A stretch of DNA of 64,000 nt, from NCBI GenBank assembly GCA_032017425.1, contig DALZPW010000008.1, one strand, 5' to 3'. Shown here piece by piece: positions 16,065-25,716 of this stretch. Under the pieces are notes generated by a model, which did not search any database, had not been told where the DNA came from, and saw only the letters and a program-made list of their open reading frames with translations. The position numbers were made by a program, and so were the translations under genes. The first letter of the stretch is position 1, and each line of letters starts with the position of its first letter. This DNA comes from Faucicola tetraodonis. Lineage in GTDB: Bacteria > Pseudomonadota > Gammaproteobacteria > Pseudomonadales > Moraxellaceae.

Positions 16065-16158
16065 CACGCACCAAGGACAGAATTGTTCCATGCAAGTTAG
16101 AAAGTCTGGTAATGCGTAAAAAACTTTAGCTAAATACCCCAAAGGTGTTTGGCTTTTT
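16065..16158 (+). ncRNA. Candidate ~94-nt small RNA or attenuated rpoB leader
   Basis: The interval runs from the predicted start of the promoter at 16030 to a terminator with an 11-bp stem (16128-16138 with 16144-16154, three G-T pairs, loop CCAAA) and a T-run at 16154-16158. An imperfect hairpin GGACAGAATTGTTCC lies in its 5' part (16075-16089). The unit has the layout of an independent small RNA but could equally be an attenuator for rpoBC. No Rfam family is recognised. Confidence 0.45.
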
Positions 16159-16485
16159 GTCGTCTCTACAGTTTTTGTTTGTATCGATTTTATATTATAT
16201 CGCTGATTGGGTTATGCATCCTGTGATGATTAACTTATCCGCTGATTGAGCAAGGTTTTAAGATTTCCGTTAGGAAATTGGATTTAAGTTGGTGACCTAA
16301 GACTGTAGGGATTGGGTCATCAAATCTTTTAAAAATAGATTCCATCGTTGATAAATGCGCAAAAAGTTTAATTTCCTAACAGGAAATTTGGTGATTTGTG
16401 ACTTTATCAGTGCATAGCGGTATCAGTGCACTGAAGTATTGATAGATGGGTAGGCATTAACGCTTTGAATGTTTAAGGACTTTTA
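16159..16485 (+). promoter_or_regulatory. Structured rpoB leader with nested inverted repeats
   Basis: No gene is seen in this 327-bp stretch. An outer pair TTTCCGTTAGGAAATT (16264-16279) and AATTTCCTAACAGGAA (16370-16385) are nearly complementary to each other and each is also a small palindrome. Nested inside are GATTT/AAATC (16281-16285, 16322-16326) and TGACC/GGTCA (16293-16297, 16315-16319). The decamer TATCAGTGCA occurs twice (16405, 16421). This could be a folded 5' leader controlling rpoB or a binding region for a regulator. Confidence 0.5.
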
Positions 16486-19400
16486 ATGGCATACTCGTAT
16501 ACTGAAAAAAAACGCATTCGTAAAAGTTTTGCAAAGTTGCCCACCGTCATGGACGTGCCATACTTATTGGCCATCCAAGTTGACTCATATGAGCAATTTT
16601 TGCAAGAAAATAAAAAGCCAAAAGGTCGGGAAAACATTGGTTTACAAGCCGCTTTTAATTCTATTTTCCCTATTGAAAGCCATACTGGCAATGCGGAGCT
16701 ACAATTTGTTGAATACTATCTAGGTACACCAGAGTTTGATGTGCGCGAATGTATTTTACGTGGTTCAACCTATGCAGCGCCATTACGTGTCAAAATCCGT
16801 TTGGTCATCAAAGACAAAGATGTTAAAGACAAAGATGCTAAAGCGGCAATTAAAGATATCCGTGAACAAAGCGTCTATATGGGTGAAATCCCATTGATGA
16901 CTGAAAATGGTACTTTTGTGATTAATGGTACTGAGCGTGTCATCGTATCGCAATTACACCGTTCACCAGGCGTATTCTTTGACCATGACAAAGGCAAATC
17001 ACATTCAAGTGGTAAAGTGCTATATAACGCCCGTATTATTCCTTACCGTGGTTCATGGTTAGACTTTGAATTTGATGCCAAAGACTTGGTGTTTGCTCGT
17101 ATTGACCGTCGCCGTAAATTATTGGCAACGGTGATTTTGCATGCCATTGGAATGAATACACAGCAAATTTTAGATGCGTTTTATGAAAAAACCCACGTCT
17201 ATAAAGGTGATGAGCAATTTGAAATCGATCTTGTCACTGACCGTTTACGCGGTGAAATGGCGCAGTTTGAAATCGTTTCACCGGATGGCGAAGTGATTGT
17301 TGAACAAGGTAAACGTATCAACGCGCGCGCGATTCGTAAAATCGAACAAGCCGGTATGACTAAATTGCCTGTGCCTGATGAATACCTGTATGAGCGTATT
17401 TTGGCTCAAGATATCGTTGTGGATGATGAAGTCATTGCACGCGCTAACCAATTGCTTGACCACGAGACTTTGGTCAAAATCAGCAATAATGGTATTAAAG
17501 AATTTGATATTTTATTCACTAACGATATTGATCATGGTTCATATATCGCCGATACACTGCGCGCGGATACCGCAATGAGCCGTGAAGAAGCGTTGATTGA
17601 AATCTACAAAGTAATGCGTCCAGGTGAGCCACCAACACTCGATACAGCTGAAAAACTGTTTGAATCGATGTTCTTTAACGCGGACCGTTATGATTTATCA
17701 AATGTCGGTCGCATGAAGTTCAACCGTCGTTTGGGCCGTGCCTATGAGCCAACCAATGACCCTGATGTGCAGCGTGAACGCAGTGTGTTGACCAACGAAG
17801 ACATTATCGACGTATTAAAAATGTTGATTGAAATTCGTGATGGTCGTGGGGTAGTGGACGATATTGACCATTTAGGTAACCGCCGTGTCCGTTCAGTCGG
17901 TGAGATGACAGAAAATCAATTTCGTGTGGGTTTAGTCCGTGTTGAGCGTGCTGTCAAAGAGCGTCTAAGCTCAGCTGAAACAGATAACTTATCGCCACAA
18001 GATTTAATCAACTCAAAACCTGTGGCAGCCGCCATTAAAGAGTTCTTCGGTTCATCACAATTGTCACAGTTCATGGACCAAAACAACCCGTTGTCAGAAA
18101 TCACCCATAAGCGTCGTGTTTCTGCATTAGGTCCAGGTGGTTTAACACGTGAACGTGCAGGCTTTGAAGTCCGTGACGTACACCAAACCCATTATGGTCG
18201 TGTGTGTCCGATTGAAACCCCTGAGGGTCCAAACATCGGTCTAATCAACTCACTAGCTGTCTACGCTAAAACCAATGAATTTGGTTTTTTAGAAACCCCG
18301 TATCGTAAAGTAGTCGACGGTAAAGTAACGGATGAAATCGAGTATTTATCAGCGATTGAAGAAGTGGGCACTGTGATTGCACAAGCGGATTCGCCGATTG
18401 ACCAAAGCGGTCAGTTGACAGAAGATTATGTCTCTGTGCGTAACTATGGTGAATTTGTCCGTATGGCACCAGAGAAAGTGACCCACATGGACGTATCACC
18501 GCGTCAGGTTGTGTCTGTGGCAGCAAGTTTGATTCCATTCTTGGAACATGACGATGCCAACCGTGCTTTGATGGGTTCAAACATGCAGCGCCAAGCGGTA
18601 CCCACTTTACGTTCTGACAAACCACTGGTTGGTACAGGTATGGAGCGTCACGTTGCCCGTGACTCCGGTGTGTGTGTGACTGCCAAACGTGGCGGCGTCA
18701 TTATGGACGTGGATGCGAGCCGTGTCGTTGTAAAAGTGAATGAAGATGAAATGCAAGCGGGCGAAGCGGGCATTGATATCTACAACTTAATCAAATACAC
18801 CCGTTCAAACCAAAACACCTGTATTAACCAACGCATTATCGTCAACCAAGGTGATGTCATTGCGCGTGGGGATATCTTGGCAGATGGCCCATCAACCGAT
18901 TTGGGTGAGTTGGCATTGGGTCAAAACATGCGTGTGGCGTTCATGCCTTGGAACGGTTACAACTTCGAAGACTCGATTTTGTTATCTGAGCGTGTGGTTA
19001 AAGAAGATCGTTTTACCACCATTCACATCCAAGAATTAACCTGTGTGGCGCGTGATACCAAATTGGGTACGGAAGAAATCACTGCCGATATTCCAAACGT
19101 GGGTGAAGCAGCCCTAGCTAATCTAGATGAAGCAGGTATCGTCTACATTGGTGCGGAAGTGCAAGGTGGCGATATCTTGGTGGGTAAAGTGACACCAAAA
19201 GGTGAAACCCAGCTCACCCCTGAAGAAAAACTACTTCGTGCAATTTTTGGTGAAAAAGCCGCGGACGTTAAAGATACGTCGTTGCGAGTGCCTTCTTCTA
19301 CCAAAGGTACGGTGATTGACGTCCAAGTCTTTACCCGTGATGGTGTAGAAAAAGACAGCCGTGCGCAAGCTATCGAAAAAGCCCAGCTTGATAGCTATCG

Positions 19401-20604
19401 TAAAGACTTAAAAGAAGAATTGCGTATCTTTGAAAACGCCGCACGCGGTCGCATTATTTCATTGCTTGACGGTCAGACTGTCAGTGGTGGCGCGGGCTTA
19501 AAATCAGGTACGGTATTGAGTGAAGACTCAATGCAAGACATGTCACTTGAAACATTGCTGGATATTCAGCCAACCCAAGAAGATACCGCAGAGCGTTTAT
19601 CACAAATTGGTGACTTTTTAACCGATAAACAAAAAGAAATCGATGAAAAATTCACTGAGAAAAAACGCAAATTAACGGCAGGTGATGACTTAACGCATGG
19701 TGTGCAAAAAATCGTCAAAGTGTATTTGGCAGTAAAACGTCGTATTCAGCCAGGTGACAAAATGGCGGGTCGTCATGGTAACAAAGGGGTGGTATCACGT
19801 ATCATGCCGATTGAAGACATGCCATATGATGAAAACGGCAACCCAGTGGATGTGGTACTAAACCCACTAGGCGTACCATCGCGTATGAACGTCGGTCAGA
19901 TTCTAGAAACCCACTTAGGCGGCGCAGCACGTGGTTTGGGTATCAAAATTGACGAGATGATCAAACAACAAGCGGCAGTTGCTGAGTTACGTGATTTCTT
20001 AGACAAAATCTATAACCAAATTGGCGGCGAGCAAGTGGACTTGGGCAGCATCAGTGATGACGAAATCATTGCCATGTCAAAAAATCTACGTGCTGGCGTA
20101 CCAATGGGTACCGCAGTATTTGATGGCGCTAAAGAACAGCAAATCAAAGGCTTGCTAGAATTAGCGGGTATGCCAACCTCGGGTCAGCAAGTATTGTTTG
20201 ATGGCCGTACCGGTCAACAGTTTGATCGTCCGGTGACCGTGGGTTATATGTACATGCTCAAACTCAACCACTTGGTTGATGACAAAATGCACGCACGTTC
20301 AACGGGTTCGTACTCACTGGTTACCCAGCAGCCATTGGGTGGTAAAGCCCAGTTTGGTGGTCAGCGCTTCGGTGAGATGGAAGTGTGGGCACTTGAAGCT
20401 TATGGTGCTGCTTATACATTGCAAGAGATGTTGACGGTGAAATCCGATGACGTGGAAGGTCGTACTCGTATGTACAAAAACATCGTCGATGGCGAACAGA
20501 ACATGTCAGCTGGTATGCCAGAATCGTTCAACGTATTGACCAAAGAGATTAAGTCATTGGGTATCAATATTGAGTTAAAAGATCATAGCAAAAGTAAAAA
20601 CTAA
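16486..20604 (+). CDS. rpoB: RNA polymerase beta subunit
   Basis: The 1372-residue catalytic subunit begins MAYSYTEKKRIRKSF and contains the rifampicin region at about residues 520-560 with SSQLSQFMDQNNPLSEITHK and RRVSALGPGG, all resistance-hotspot residues (equivalents of D516, H526, S531) in the sensitive form. Other signatures are GRVCPIETPEGPNIG and the C-terminal YMLKLNHLVDDKMHARSTG. An AAGGA site precedes the ATG. Confidence 0.99.
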   Translation: MAYSYTEKKRIRKSFAKLPTVMDVPYLLAIQVDSYEQFLQENKKPKGRENIGLQAAFNSIFPIESHTGNAELQFVEYYLGTPEFDVRECILRGSTYAAPLRVKIRLVIKDKDVKDKDAKAAIKDIREQSVYMGEIPLMTENGTFVINGTERVIVSQLHRSPGVFFDHDKGKSHSSGKVLYNARIIPYRGSWLDFEFDAKDLVFARIDRRRKLLATVILHAIGMNTQQILDAFYEKTHVYKGDEQFEIDLVTDRLRGEMAQFEIVSPDGEVIVEQGKRINARAIRKIEQAGMTKLPVPDEYLYERILAQDIVVDDEVIARANQLLDHETLVKISNNGIKEFDILFTNDIDHGSYIADTLRADTAMSREEALIEIYKVMRPGEPPTLDTAEKLFESMFFNADRYDLSNVGRMKFNRRLGRAYEPTNDPDVQRERSVLTNEDIIDVLKMLIEIRDGRGVVDDIDHLGNRRVRSVGEMTENQFRVGLVRVERAVKERLSSAETDNLSPQDLINSKPVAAAIKEFFGSSQLSQFMDQNNPLSEITHKRRVSALGPGGLTRERAGFEVRDVHQTHYGRVCPIETPEGPNIGLINSLAVYAKTNEFGFLETPYRKVVDGKVTDEIEYLSAIEEVGTVIAQADSPIDQSGQLTEDYVSVRNYGEFVRMAPEKVTHMDVSPRQVVSVAASLIPFLEHDDANRALMGSNMQRQAVPTLRSDKPLVGTGMERHVARDSGVCVTAKRGGVIMDVDASRVVVKVNEDEMQAGEAGIDIYNLIKYTRSNQNTCINQRIIVNQGDVIARGDILADGPSTDLGELALGQNMRVAFMPWNGYNFEDSILLSERVVKEDRFTTIHIQELTCVARDTKLGTEEITADIPNVGEAALANLDEAGIVYIGAEVQGGDILVGKVTPKGETQLTPEEKLLRAIFGEKAADVKDTSLRVPSSTKGTVIDVQVFTRDGVEKDSRAQAIEKAQLDSYRKDLKEELRIFENAARGRIISLLDGQTVSGGAGLKSGTVLSEDSMQDMSLETLLDIQPTQEDTAERLSQIGDFLTDKQKEIDEKFTEKKRKLTAGDDLTHGVQKIVKVYLAVKRRIQPGDKMAGRHGNKGVVSRIMPIEDMPYDENGNPVDVVLNPLGVPSRMNVGQILETHLGGAARGLGIKIDEMIKQQAAVAELRDFLDKIYNQIGGEQVDLGSISDDEIIAMSKNLRAGVPMGTAVFDGAKEQQIKGLLELAGMPTSGQQVLFDGRTGQQFDRPVTVGYMYMLKLNHLVDDKMHARSTGSYSLVTQQPLGGKAQFGGQRFGEMEVWALEAYGAAYTLQEMLTVKSDDVEGRTRMYKNIVDGEQNMSAGMPESFNVLTKEIKSLGINIELKDHSKSKN

Positions 20605-20614
20605 GTCATGATTG

Positions 20615-20733
20615 TGAGTATGGTGACTTTAGTAACGTCGCCATACTCAAACTCAATAGTTTACCTTTTTAATGACAAACGAATAAAAATTAACCTTAAA
20701 TTGAAAGTCAATCTGTAGCGACCTTCAATTTAA
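20615..20733 (+). promoter_or_regulatory. Two stable hairpins between rpoB and rpoC
   Basis: A 15-bp stem (TGAGTATGGTGAC pairing with GTCGCCATACTCA, 20615-20649) is followed by a 13-bp stem with one mismatch (TTAAATTGAAAGT with ACCTTCAATTTAA, 20696-20733), which ends about 5 bp before the rpoC Shine-Dalgarno GGAGAAG. Neither has a T-run, so they are more likely RNA processing or translation-control elements than terminators. Confidence 0.6.
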
Positions 20734-20749
20734 TCGATGGAGAAGCAGT

Positions 20750-23700
20750 TTGAAAGACTTATTAGACATCATGAAAAGCCCTGCCGACTCTGGTAACCAA
20801 GAGTTCGACAGCATTCAAATTTCTCTTGCCTCACCTGATACCATCAAATCTTGGTCGCATGGGGAAGTTAAAAAGCCTGAAACCATCAACTATCGTACTT
20901 TCAAACCAGAACGTGATGGTCTTTTTTGTGCCAAAATTTTTGGACCTGTTAAAGACTACGAATGCTTGTGTGGTAAATACAAACGCCGTAAATTCCAAGG
21001 CGTGATCTGTGAAAAATGTGGCGTTGAAGTGACCGCTGCCAAAGTACGCCGCGAGCGTATGGGTCACATTGAGCTGGCAAGCCCAGTTGCACATATTTGG
21101 TTCTTAAAATCATTACCAAGCCGTATTGGTCTACTACTTGATATGACTTTGCGTGATATTGAGCGCGTATTGTATTTTGAAAGCTATGTAGTGACTGACC
21201 CAGGTTTAACTACCCTTGAAAAATATCAGTTGCTCGATGATGAAGATTACTTCAAAGCACTTGAAGAGTTTGGTGATGAATTCACCGCGAAAATGGGTGC
21301 TGAAGCGGTTCAAGACTTGCTGCGCGATATTGACGTGGATTTGGAAATCGACCAGTTACGTGAAGAAATTCCTAACACCGGTTCAGAAACCAAACTTAAA
21401 AAAATGTCAAAACGCCTGAAATTGCTTGAGTCATTCCGTGATTCAAACAATAAGCCAGAATGGATGGTAATGACCGTATTACCTGTATTGCCACCCGATT
21501 TGCGTCCATTGGTACCGCTTGAAGGGGGGCGTTTTGCCACTTCAGACTTAAATGATTTATATCGCCGCGTCATTAACCGTAACAACCGTTTAAAACGCTT
21601 GTTGGAACTCAATGCGCCTGACATCATCGTGCGTAACGAAAAACGTATGCTGCAAGAGTCAGTGGATGCGCTGCTTGACAACGGTCGCCGCGGTCGTGCG
21701 ATTACAGGTAGCAACAAACGTCCTTTGAAATCTTTAGCCGATATGATTAAAGGTAAACAAGGCCGTTTCCGTCAAAACTTACTCGGTAAACGTGTTGACT
21801 ATTCAGGTCGTTCGGTCATTACCGTGGGTCCATACCTGCGTCTACACCAATGTGGCTTGCCTAAAAAAATGGCACTTGAACTGTTCAAACCCTTTACTTA
21901 TGCCAAACTTTTACAAAATGGCATCGCGACCACTATCAAAGCTGCTAAGAAAATGGTTGAGCGTGAAGAACCGGCAGTGTGGGATATGCTTGCCAGCGTG
22001 ATTCGTGAGCACCCAGTGCTACTAAACCGTGCACCGACCCTCCATCGTTTGGGTTTGCAAGCATTTGAGCCTGTACTGATTGAAGGTAAAGCGATTCAGC
22101 TACATCCGCTAGTTTGTAGCGCGTTCAACGCCGACTTTGATGGTGACCAAATGGCGGTACACGTACCGTTAACTTTGGAGGCCCAACTTGAAGCCCGTGC
22201 CTTGATGATGTCAACCAACAACATCTTGTCACCTGCCAATGGTGAGCCAATCATCACGCCATCACAAGACGTTGTATTGGGTTTGTATTACATCAGCCGT
22301 TCGCACATCAATGCCAAAGGCGAAAACATGACTTTCTCAAACGTGAAAGAAGTGTATCGCGCGCTAGGTACCGGTGATTTAAGCGTCAATGCCAAAATTA
22401 AAGTACGTATTGAAGAAACCACGTATGACGAAGAAGGCAATGCCAATACCGTTACCAAAATGGTTGATACCGTTGCGGGTCGCTGTTTGATTTGGAATAT
22501 TACCCCAAAAGGTATGAGCTTTGAAGAAGTCAACAAAGAGATGACTAAGAAAAACATCGCTCGCCTTATCAATTCTTGCTACCGCAAAATGGGCGTGAAA
22601 GACAGCGTCATGTTTGCTGACCAATTGATGTATTTGGGTTTTGCCCAAGCGACGTTGTCAGGTGTATCCATTGGTATGGAAGATATGCTCATTCCACCTA
22701 CCAAAAATAAAATCATCGAAGCGGCTGATGCAGAAGTTCGTGAGATTGAAAGCCAGTTTGAACAAGGCTTCGTGACCGCGGGTGAACGTTATAACAAAGT
22801 CATTGATATTTGGTCACGTACCAATGACCAAATCGCCAAAGCGATGATGGATAACCTATCACAAGATACCGTTGTCAACAGCCAAGGTGAAACGGAAAAA
22901 GAAAAATCGTTTAACTCGATTTATATCATGTCGGATTCAGGGGCGCGTGGTAGTGCCGCACAGATTCGTCAGTTGGCAGGTATGCGTGGTCTAATGGCAA
23001 AACCAGACGGCTCGATTATTGAAACCCCCATTAAAGCCAACTTCCGTGAAGGCTTAAGCGTTTTACAGTACTTTATCTCGACGCACGGTGCCCGTAAAGG
23101 TCTAGCCGATACCGCACTAAAAACCGCAAACTCAGGTTACTTAACCCGTCGCTTGGTTGACGTTGCGCAAGATTTGGTTATCACCCAGCCTGATTGTGGT
23201 ACCGATAAAGGTATCTTGATGAAGCCACACATTGAAGGTGGTGAAATCATTGAGCAATTGGCTGACCGAGTGCTGGGCCGAGTCACTGCTAAAGATGTGA
23301 TGTCAAATAAAACAGGCGAATTAGCCATCCCATCGGGTACCTTGCTCGATGAGCATTGGGTAAAAGTGCTTGATGAACATGGTATTGACGAAGTTTGGGT
23401 GCGTTCAGTGATTACTTGTGAAGTGCCACATGGCGTCTGTTCACAATGTTATGGTCGTGACTTAGCACGTGGTCACCGCGTCAATATTGGTGAGTCTGTG
23501 GGTGTTATGGCAGCGCAATCAATCGGTGAGCCAGGTACTCAGCTAACCATGCGTACCTTCCACGTGGGTGGTGCCGCGAGTGCCGCAGCCGTGGAAAATA
23601 GCATTCAGGTTAATAAAGGCGGTACTGTTCGCTTCCAAAACTTGAAATCTGTAAGCCATGCCGACGGTCATTTGGTGGTAGTTTCTCGCTCTGCAGAAAT

Positions 23701-24982
23701 TAGTATTACTGATGAATTAGGCCGTGAGCGTGAGCGCTATAAAGCACCGTATGGTTCGTCAATTCTAGTGGCTGATGGCACCGAAGTTACCCCAGGTCAA
23801 ACCATTGGTAAATGGGATCCGCATACCCATCCAATCATTACCGAGGTATCAGGTACCGCACGCTTTAGCGAAATCACCGATGGCTTAACCGCTACCATGA
23901 AAATCGATGAAGCAACAGGTATGAGCTCATACGAAATCTTGGCAACTAAAGACCGCCCAAGCTCGGGTAAAGATTTACGTCCTGCGATTATCCTTGATAC
24001 CAAAGAGGGTAAAGAAGTGGTGTACTTCTTACCACAGCAAACCATCATTCGTGTGCGTGAAGGCGATGAAGTAACAACAGGTTCGATTTTAGGTCGTGTA
24101 CCACAAGAATCATCAGGTACCAAAGATATTACCGGTGGTCTACCACGTGTTGCTGACTTATTTGAAGCGCGTCGTCCAAAAGACCATGCGATTATGGCGG
24201 AAATGAGTGGTACAGTAAGCTTTGGTAAAGACACCAAAGGTAAAAACCGCTTTATCATTACCAATGATGATGGCGAAGTGCATGAAGAGTTGATTCCGAA
24301 ATGGCGTCAAATCAACGTATTTGAGGGTGAACGTGTTGAGCGTGGTGAGGTGATTGCCGATGGTCCACAAAACCCACACGATATCTTACGCTTAAAAGGT
24401 GAAACTGAGCTTGCCAACTACATCGTCAATGAAGTACAAGACGTTTACCGTTTACAAGGGGTAAAAATTAACGACAAGCATATTGAAGTGATTATTCGTC
24501 AGATGCTACGTAAAGTTGAAATTACCGATGGCGGTGACTCAAATCACTTTAAAGGCGACCAAGCTGAATACGCTGATATCGTAGCCACGAACAAAAAACT
24601 CGACGAAGAAAACAAATTCCCAGTCAAGTTTGACCGTTTATTGCTCGGTATCACCAAAGCCTCATTGGCAACTGAAAGCTTTATTTCTGCGGCGTCATTC
24701 CAAGAAACAACGCGCGTATTGACGGCGGCAGCAGTTACTGGCAAGATTGATGACTTACGCGGTCTAAAAGAAAACGTGGTTGTCGGTCGCTTGGTACCAT
24801 CAGGTACTGGTTTAGCTTACCATGCCCAGCGTCTAGAGAGCGGTAAAACCACCGCTACAGAAGCTACTGAAAATCAGCAGCTAGAAGCATTAGACACCTT
24901 GTTTGCCGAAAACATGGAGCCTGCGTCAATGTCATTTGAAGACAAATTTGCTGAAGAGTTTAATAGCCAAGATGCAAAATAA
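20750..24982 (+). CDS. rpoC: RNA polymerase beta' subunit
   Basis: The 1410-residue catalytic subunit carries the magnesium-binding NADFDGDQMAVH, the N-terminal zinc ribbon (CLCGKYKRRKFQGVICEKC), the second zinc site (CEVPHGVCSQC) and the trigger-loop region QSIGEPGTQLTMRTFHVGG. Translation begins at TTG (20750), supported by a GGAGAAG ribosome binding site 7 bp upstream and alignment to the family start KDLLDIMK. The rare start codon and the preceding hairpin may keep beta' synthesis in step with beta. Confidence 0.98.
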   Translation: MKDLLDIMKSPADSGNQEFDSIQISLASPDTIKSWSHGEVKKPETINYRTFKPERDGLFCAKIFGPVKDYECLCGKYKRRKFQGVICEKCGVEVTAAKVRRERMGHIELASPVAHIWFLKSLPSRIGLLLDMTLRDIERVLYFESYVVTDPGLTTLEKYQLLDDEDYFKALEEFGDEFTAKMGAEAVQDLLRDIDVDLEIDQLREEIPNTGSETKLKKMSKRLKLLESFRDSNNKPEWMVMTVLPVLPPDLRPLVPLEGGRFATSDLNDLYRRVINRNNRLKRLLELNAPDIIVRNEKRMLQESVDALLDNGRRGRAITGSNKRPLKSLADMIKGKQGRFRQNLLGKRVDYSGRSVITVGPYLRLHQCGLPKKMALELFKPFTYAKLLQNGIATTIKAAKKMVEREEPAVWDMLASVIREHPVLLNRAPTLHRLGLQAFEPVLIEGKAIQLHPLVCSAFNADFDGDQMAVHVPLTLEAQLEARALMMSTNNILSPANGEPIITPSQDVVLGLYYISRSHINAKGENMTFSNVKEVYRALGTGDLSVNAKIKVRIEETTYDEEGNANTVTKMVDTVAGRCLIWNITPKGMSFEEVNKEMTKKNIARLINSCYRKMGVKDSVMFADQLMYLGFAQATLSGVSIGMEDMLIPPTKNKIIEAADAEVREIESQFEQGFVTAGERYNKVIDIWSRTNDQIAKAMMDNLSQDTVVNSQGETEKEKSFNSIYIMSDSGARGSAAQIRQLAGMRGLMAKPDGSIIETPIKANFREGLSVLQYFISTHGARKGLADTALKTANSGYLTRRLVDVAQDLVITQPDCGTDKGILMKPHIEGGEIIEQLADRVLGRVTAKDVMSNKTGELAIPSGTLLDEHWVKVLDEHGIDEVWVRSVITCEVPHGVCSQCYGRDLARGHRVNIGESVGVMAAQSIGEPGTQLTMRTFHVGGAASAAAVENSIQVNKGGTVRFQNLKSVSHADGHLVVVSRSAEISITDELGRERERYKAPYGSSILVADGTEVTPGQTIGKWDPHTHPIITEVSGTARFSEITDGLTATMKIDEATGMSSYEILATKDRPSSGKDLRPAIILDTKEGKEVVYFLPQQTIIRVREGDEVTTGSILGRVPQESSGTKDITGGLPRVADLFEARRPKDHAIMAEMSGTVSFGKDTKGKNRFIITNDDGEVHEELIPKWRQINVFEGERVERGEVIADGPQNPHDILRLKGETELANYIVNEVQDVYRLQGVKINDKHIEVIIRQMLRKVEITDGGDSNHFKGDQAEYADIVATNKKLDEENKFPVKFDRLLLGITKASLATESFISAASFQETTRVLTAAAVTGKIDDLRGLKENVVVGRLVPSGTGLAYHAQRLESGKTTATEATENQQLEALDTLFAENMEPASMSFEDKFAEEFNSQDAK

Positions 24983-24997
24983 TCGTTAATCAGTCAT

Positions 24998-25031
24998 AAA
25001 AAGGCCGGTGCTTGCAACTGGCCTTTTTTTT
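24998..25031 (+). terminator. Terminator of the rpoBC operon
   Basis: GGCCGGT pairs with ACTGGCC around a 7-nt loop, extended by an A-run/T-run pairing and ending in eight T. It lies 16 bp after the rpoC stop. Confidence 0.92.
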
Positions 25032-25068
25032 CATCAAAATATCCGTATCAAATGTCCAAGGAAACAAT

Positions 25069-25587
25069 ATGGCAGGTCGTGTTGCACGTTATCAAGCAGA
25101 TAGAACCAATCAAAAAATGTATTTTTGCCGAATTTATTGTCAGCAAGCTGAACAGACGCCAAAAGGGCAATTACAGGAAGCACATATTGAAAGTGCGCTC
25201 ATGCATTTGTACGGCGGCTATTTGGCATTTTTACAAGAAGTAGCACGCTATTATAATTTAACTATGCTAAACCCCAGTCTGCAATCAATTAGTGATGCGT
25301 TGGAGGCTAAAACCCAAGTATCACCTGAAGTCATGCGGTTAAAGCAACTATTAGCTAATGATTATTTGGGGGATATCGAAAAAGCATGGCAGCAAATTAT
25401 CTATAAACCTGTGCCACAAAATCTTGGAAATGAGAGTGATGAAAGCAATAAAAATGCCAAATTGCCGGTGATTGATGTTATGGCAAGTCCATCAAGTACC
25501 AATATTTCAGTCGATATGATTCGCCAATGGCGCGGCGATTTGGTGGATACCATTGATAGTTTGCGAGAAGGGATGATTGAGTTTTAA
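25069..25587 (+). CDS. DUF6586-like protein of unknown function
   Basis: The 172-residue protein begins MAGRVARYQADRTNQKMYFC and is mostly helical, with no signal peptide or membrane helix. It resembles a conserved family found in Pseudomonas and Acinetobacter (DUF6586-type, from memory). The ATG at 25069 is preferred because the frame's earlier start at 25012 lies inside the rpoC terminator. The conserved C-terminal WRGDLVDTIDSLREGMIEF is typical. Function unknown. Confidence 0.7.
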   Translation: MAGRVARYQADRTNQKMYFCRIYCQQAEQTPKGQLQEAHIESALMHLYGGYLAFLQEVARYYNLTMLNPSLQSISDALEAKTQVSPEVMRLKQLLANDYLGDIEKAWQQIIYKPVPQNLGNESDESNKNAKLPVIDVMASPSSTNISVDMIRQWRGDLVDTIDSLREGMIEF

Positions 25588-25652
25588 TCGTTTAATCAAT
25601 TTTGGTATTTATTACCTTGTTACTTATCACCTTAATACTTATCAAAGACCAT

Positions 25653-25687
25653 AAAAAAGCTCGATAATTAATCGAGCTTTTTTATTA
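25653..25687. terminator. Bidirectional terminator
   Basis: A run of A, then GCTCGAT-AATTA-ATCGAGC, then a run of T. It sits between two convergent genes (the DUF6586-like gene and mrcA) and can end transcription from both sides. Confidence 0.92.
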
Positions 25688-25716
25688 AGGTTTATTAACT
25701 AGGGTTTATTAAAAAA

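Noticed and set aside
15558..16142. A 194-codon minus-strand frame across rplL and its terminator
   Set aside because: It lies opposite the certain rplL gene, has low-complexity translation mirroring Ala/Glu codons, and includes the terminator; it is a shadow frame.
18000..18200. Rifampicin-resistance change in rpoB
   Set aside because: The residues equivalent to D516, H526 and S531 are the sensitive-type residues; the single Ile-to-Val difference near KRR is conservative.
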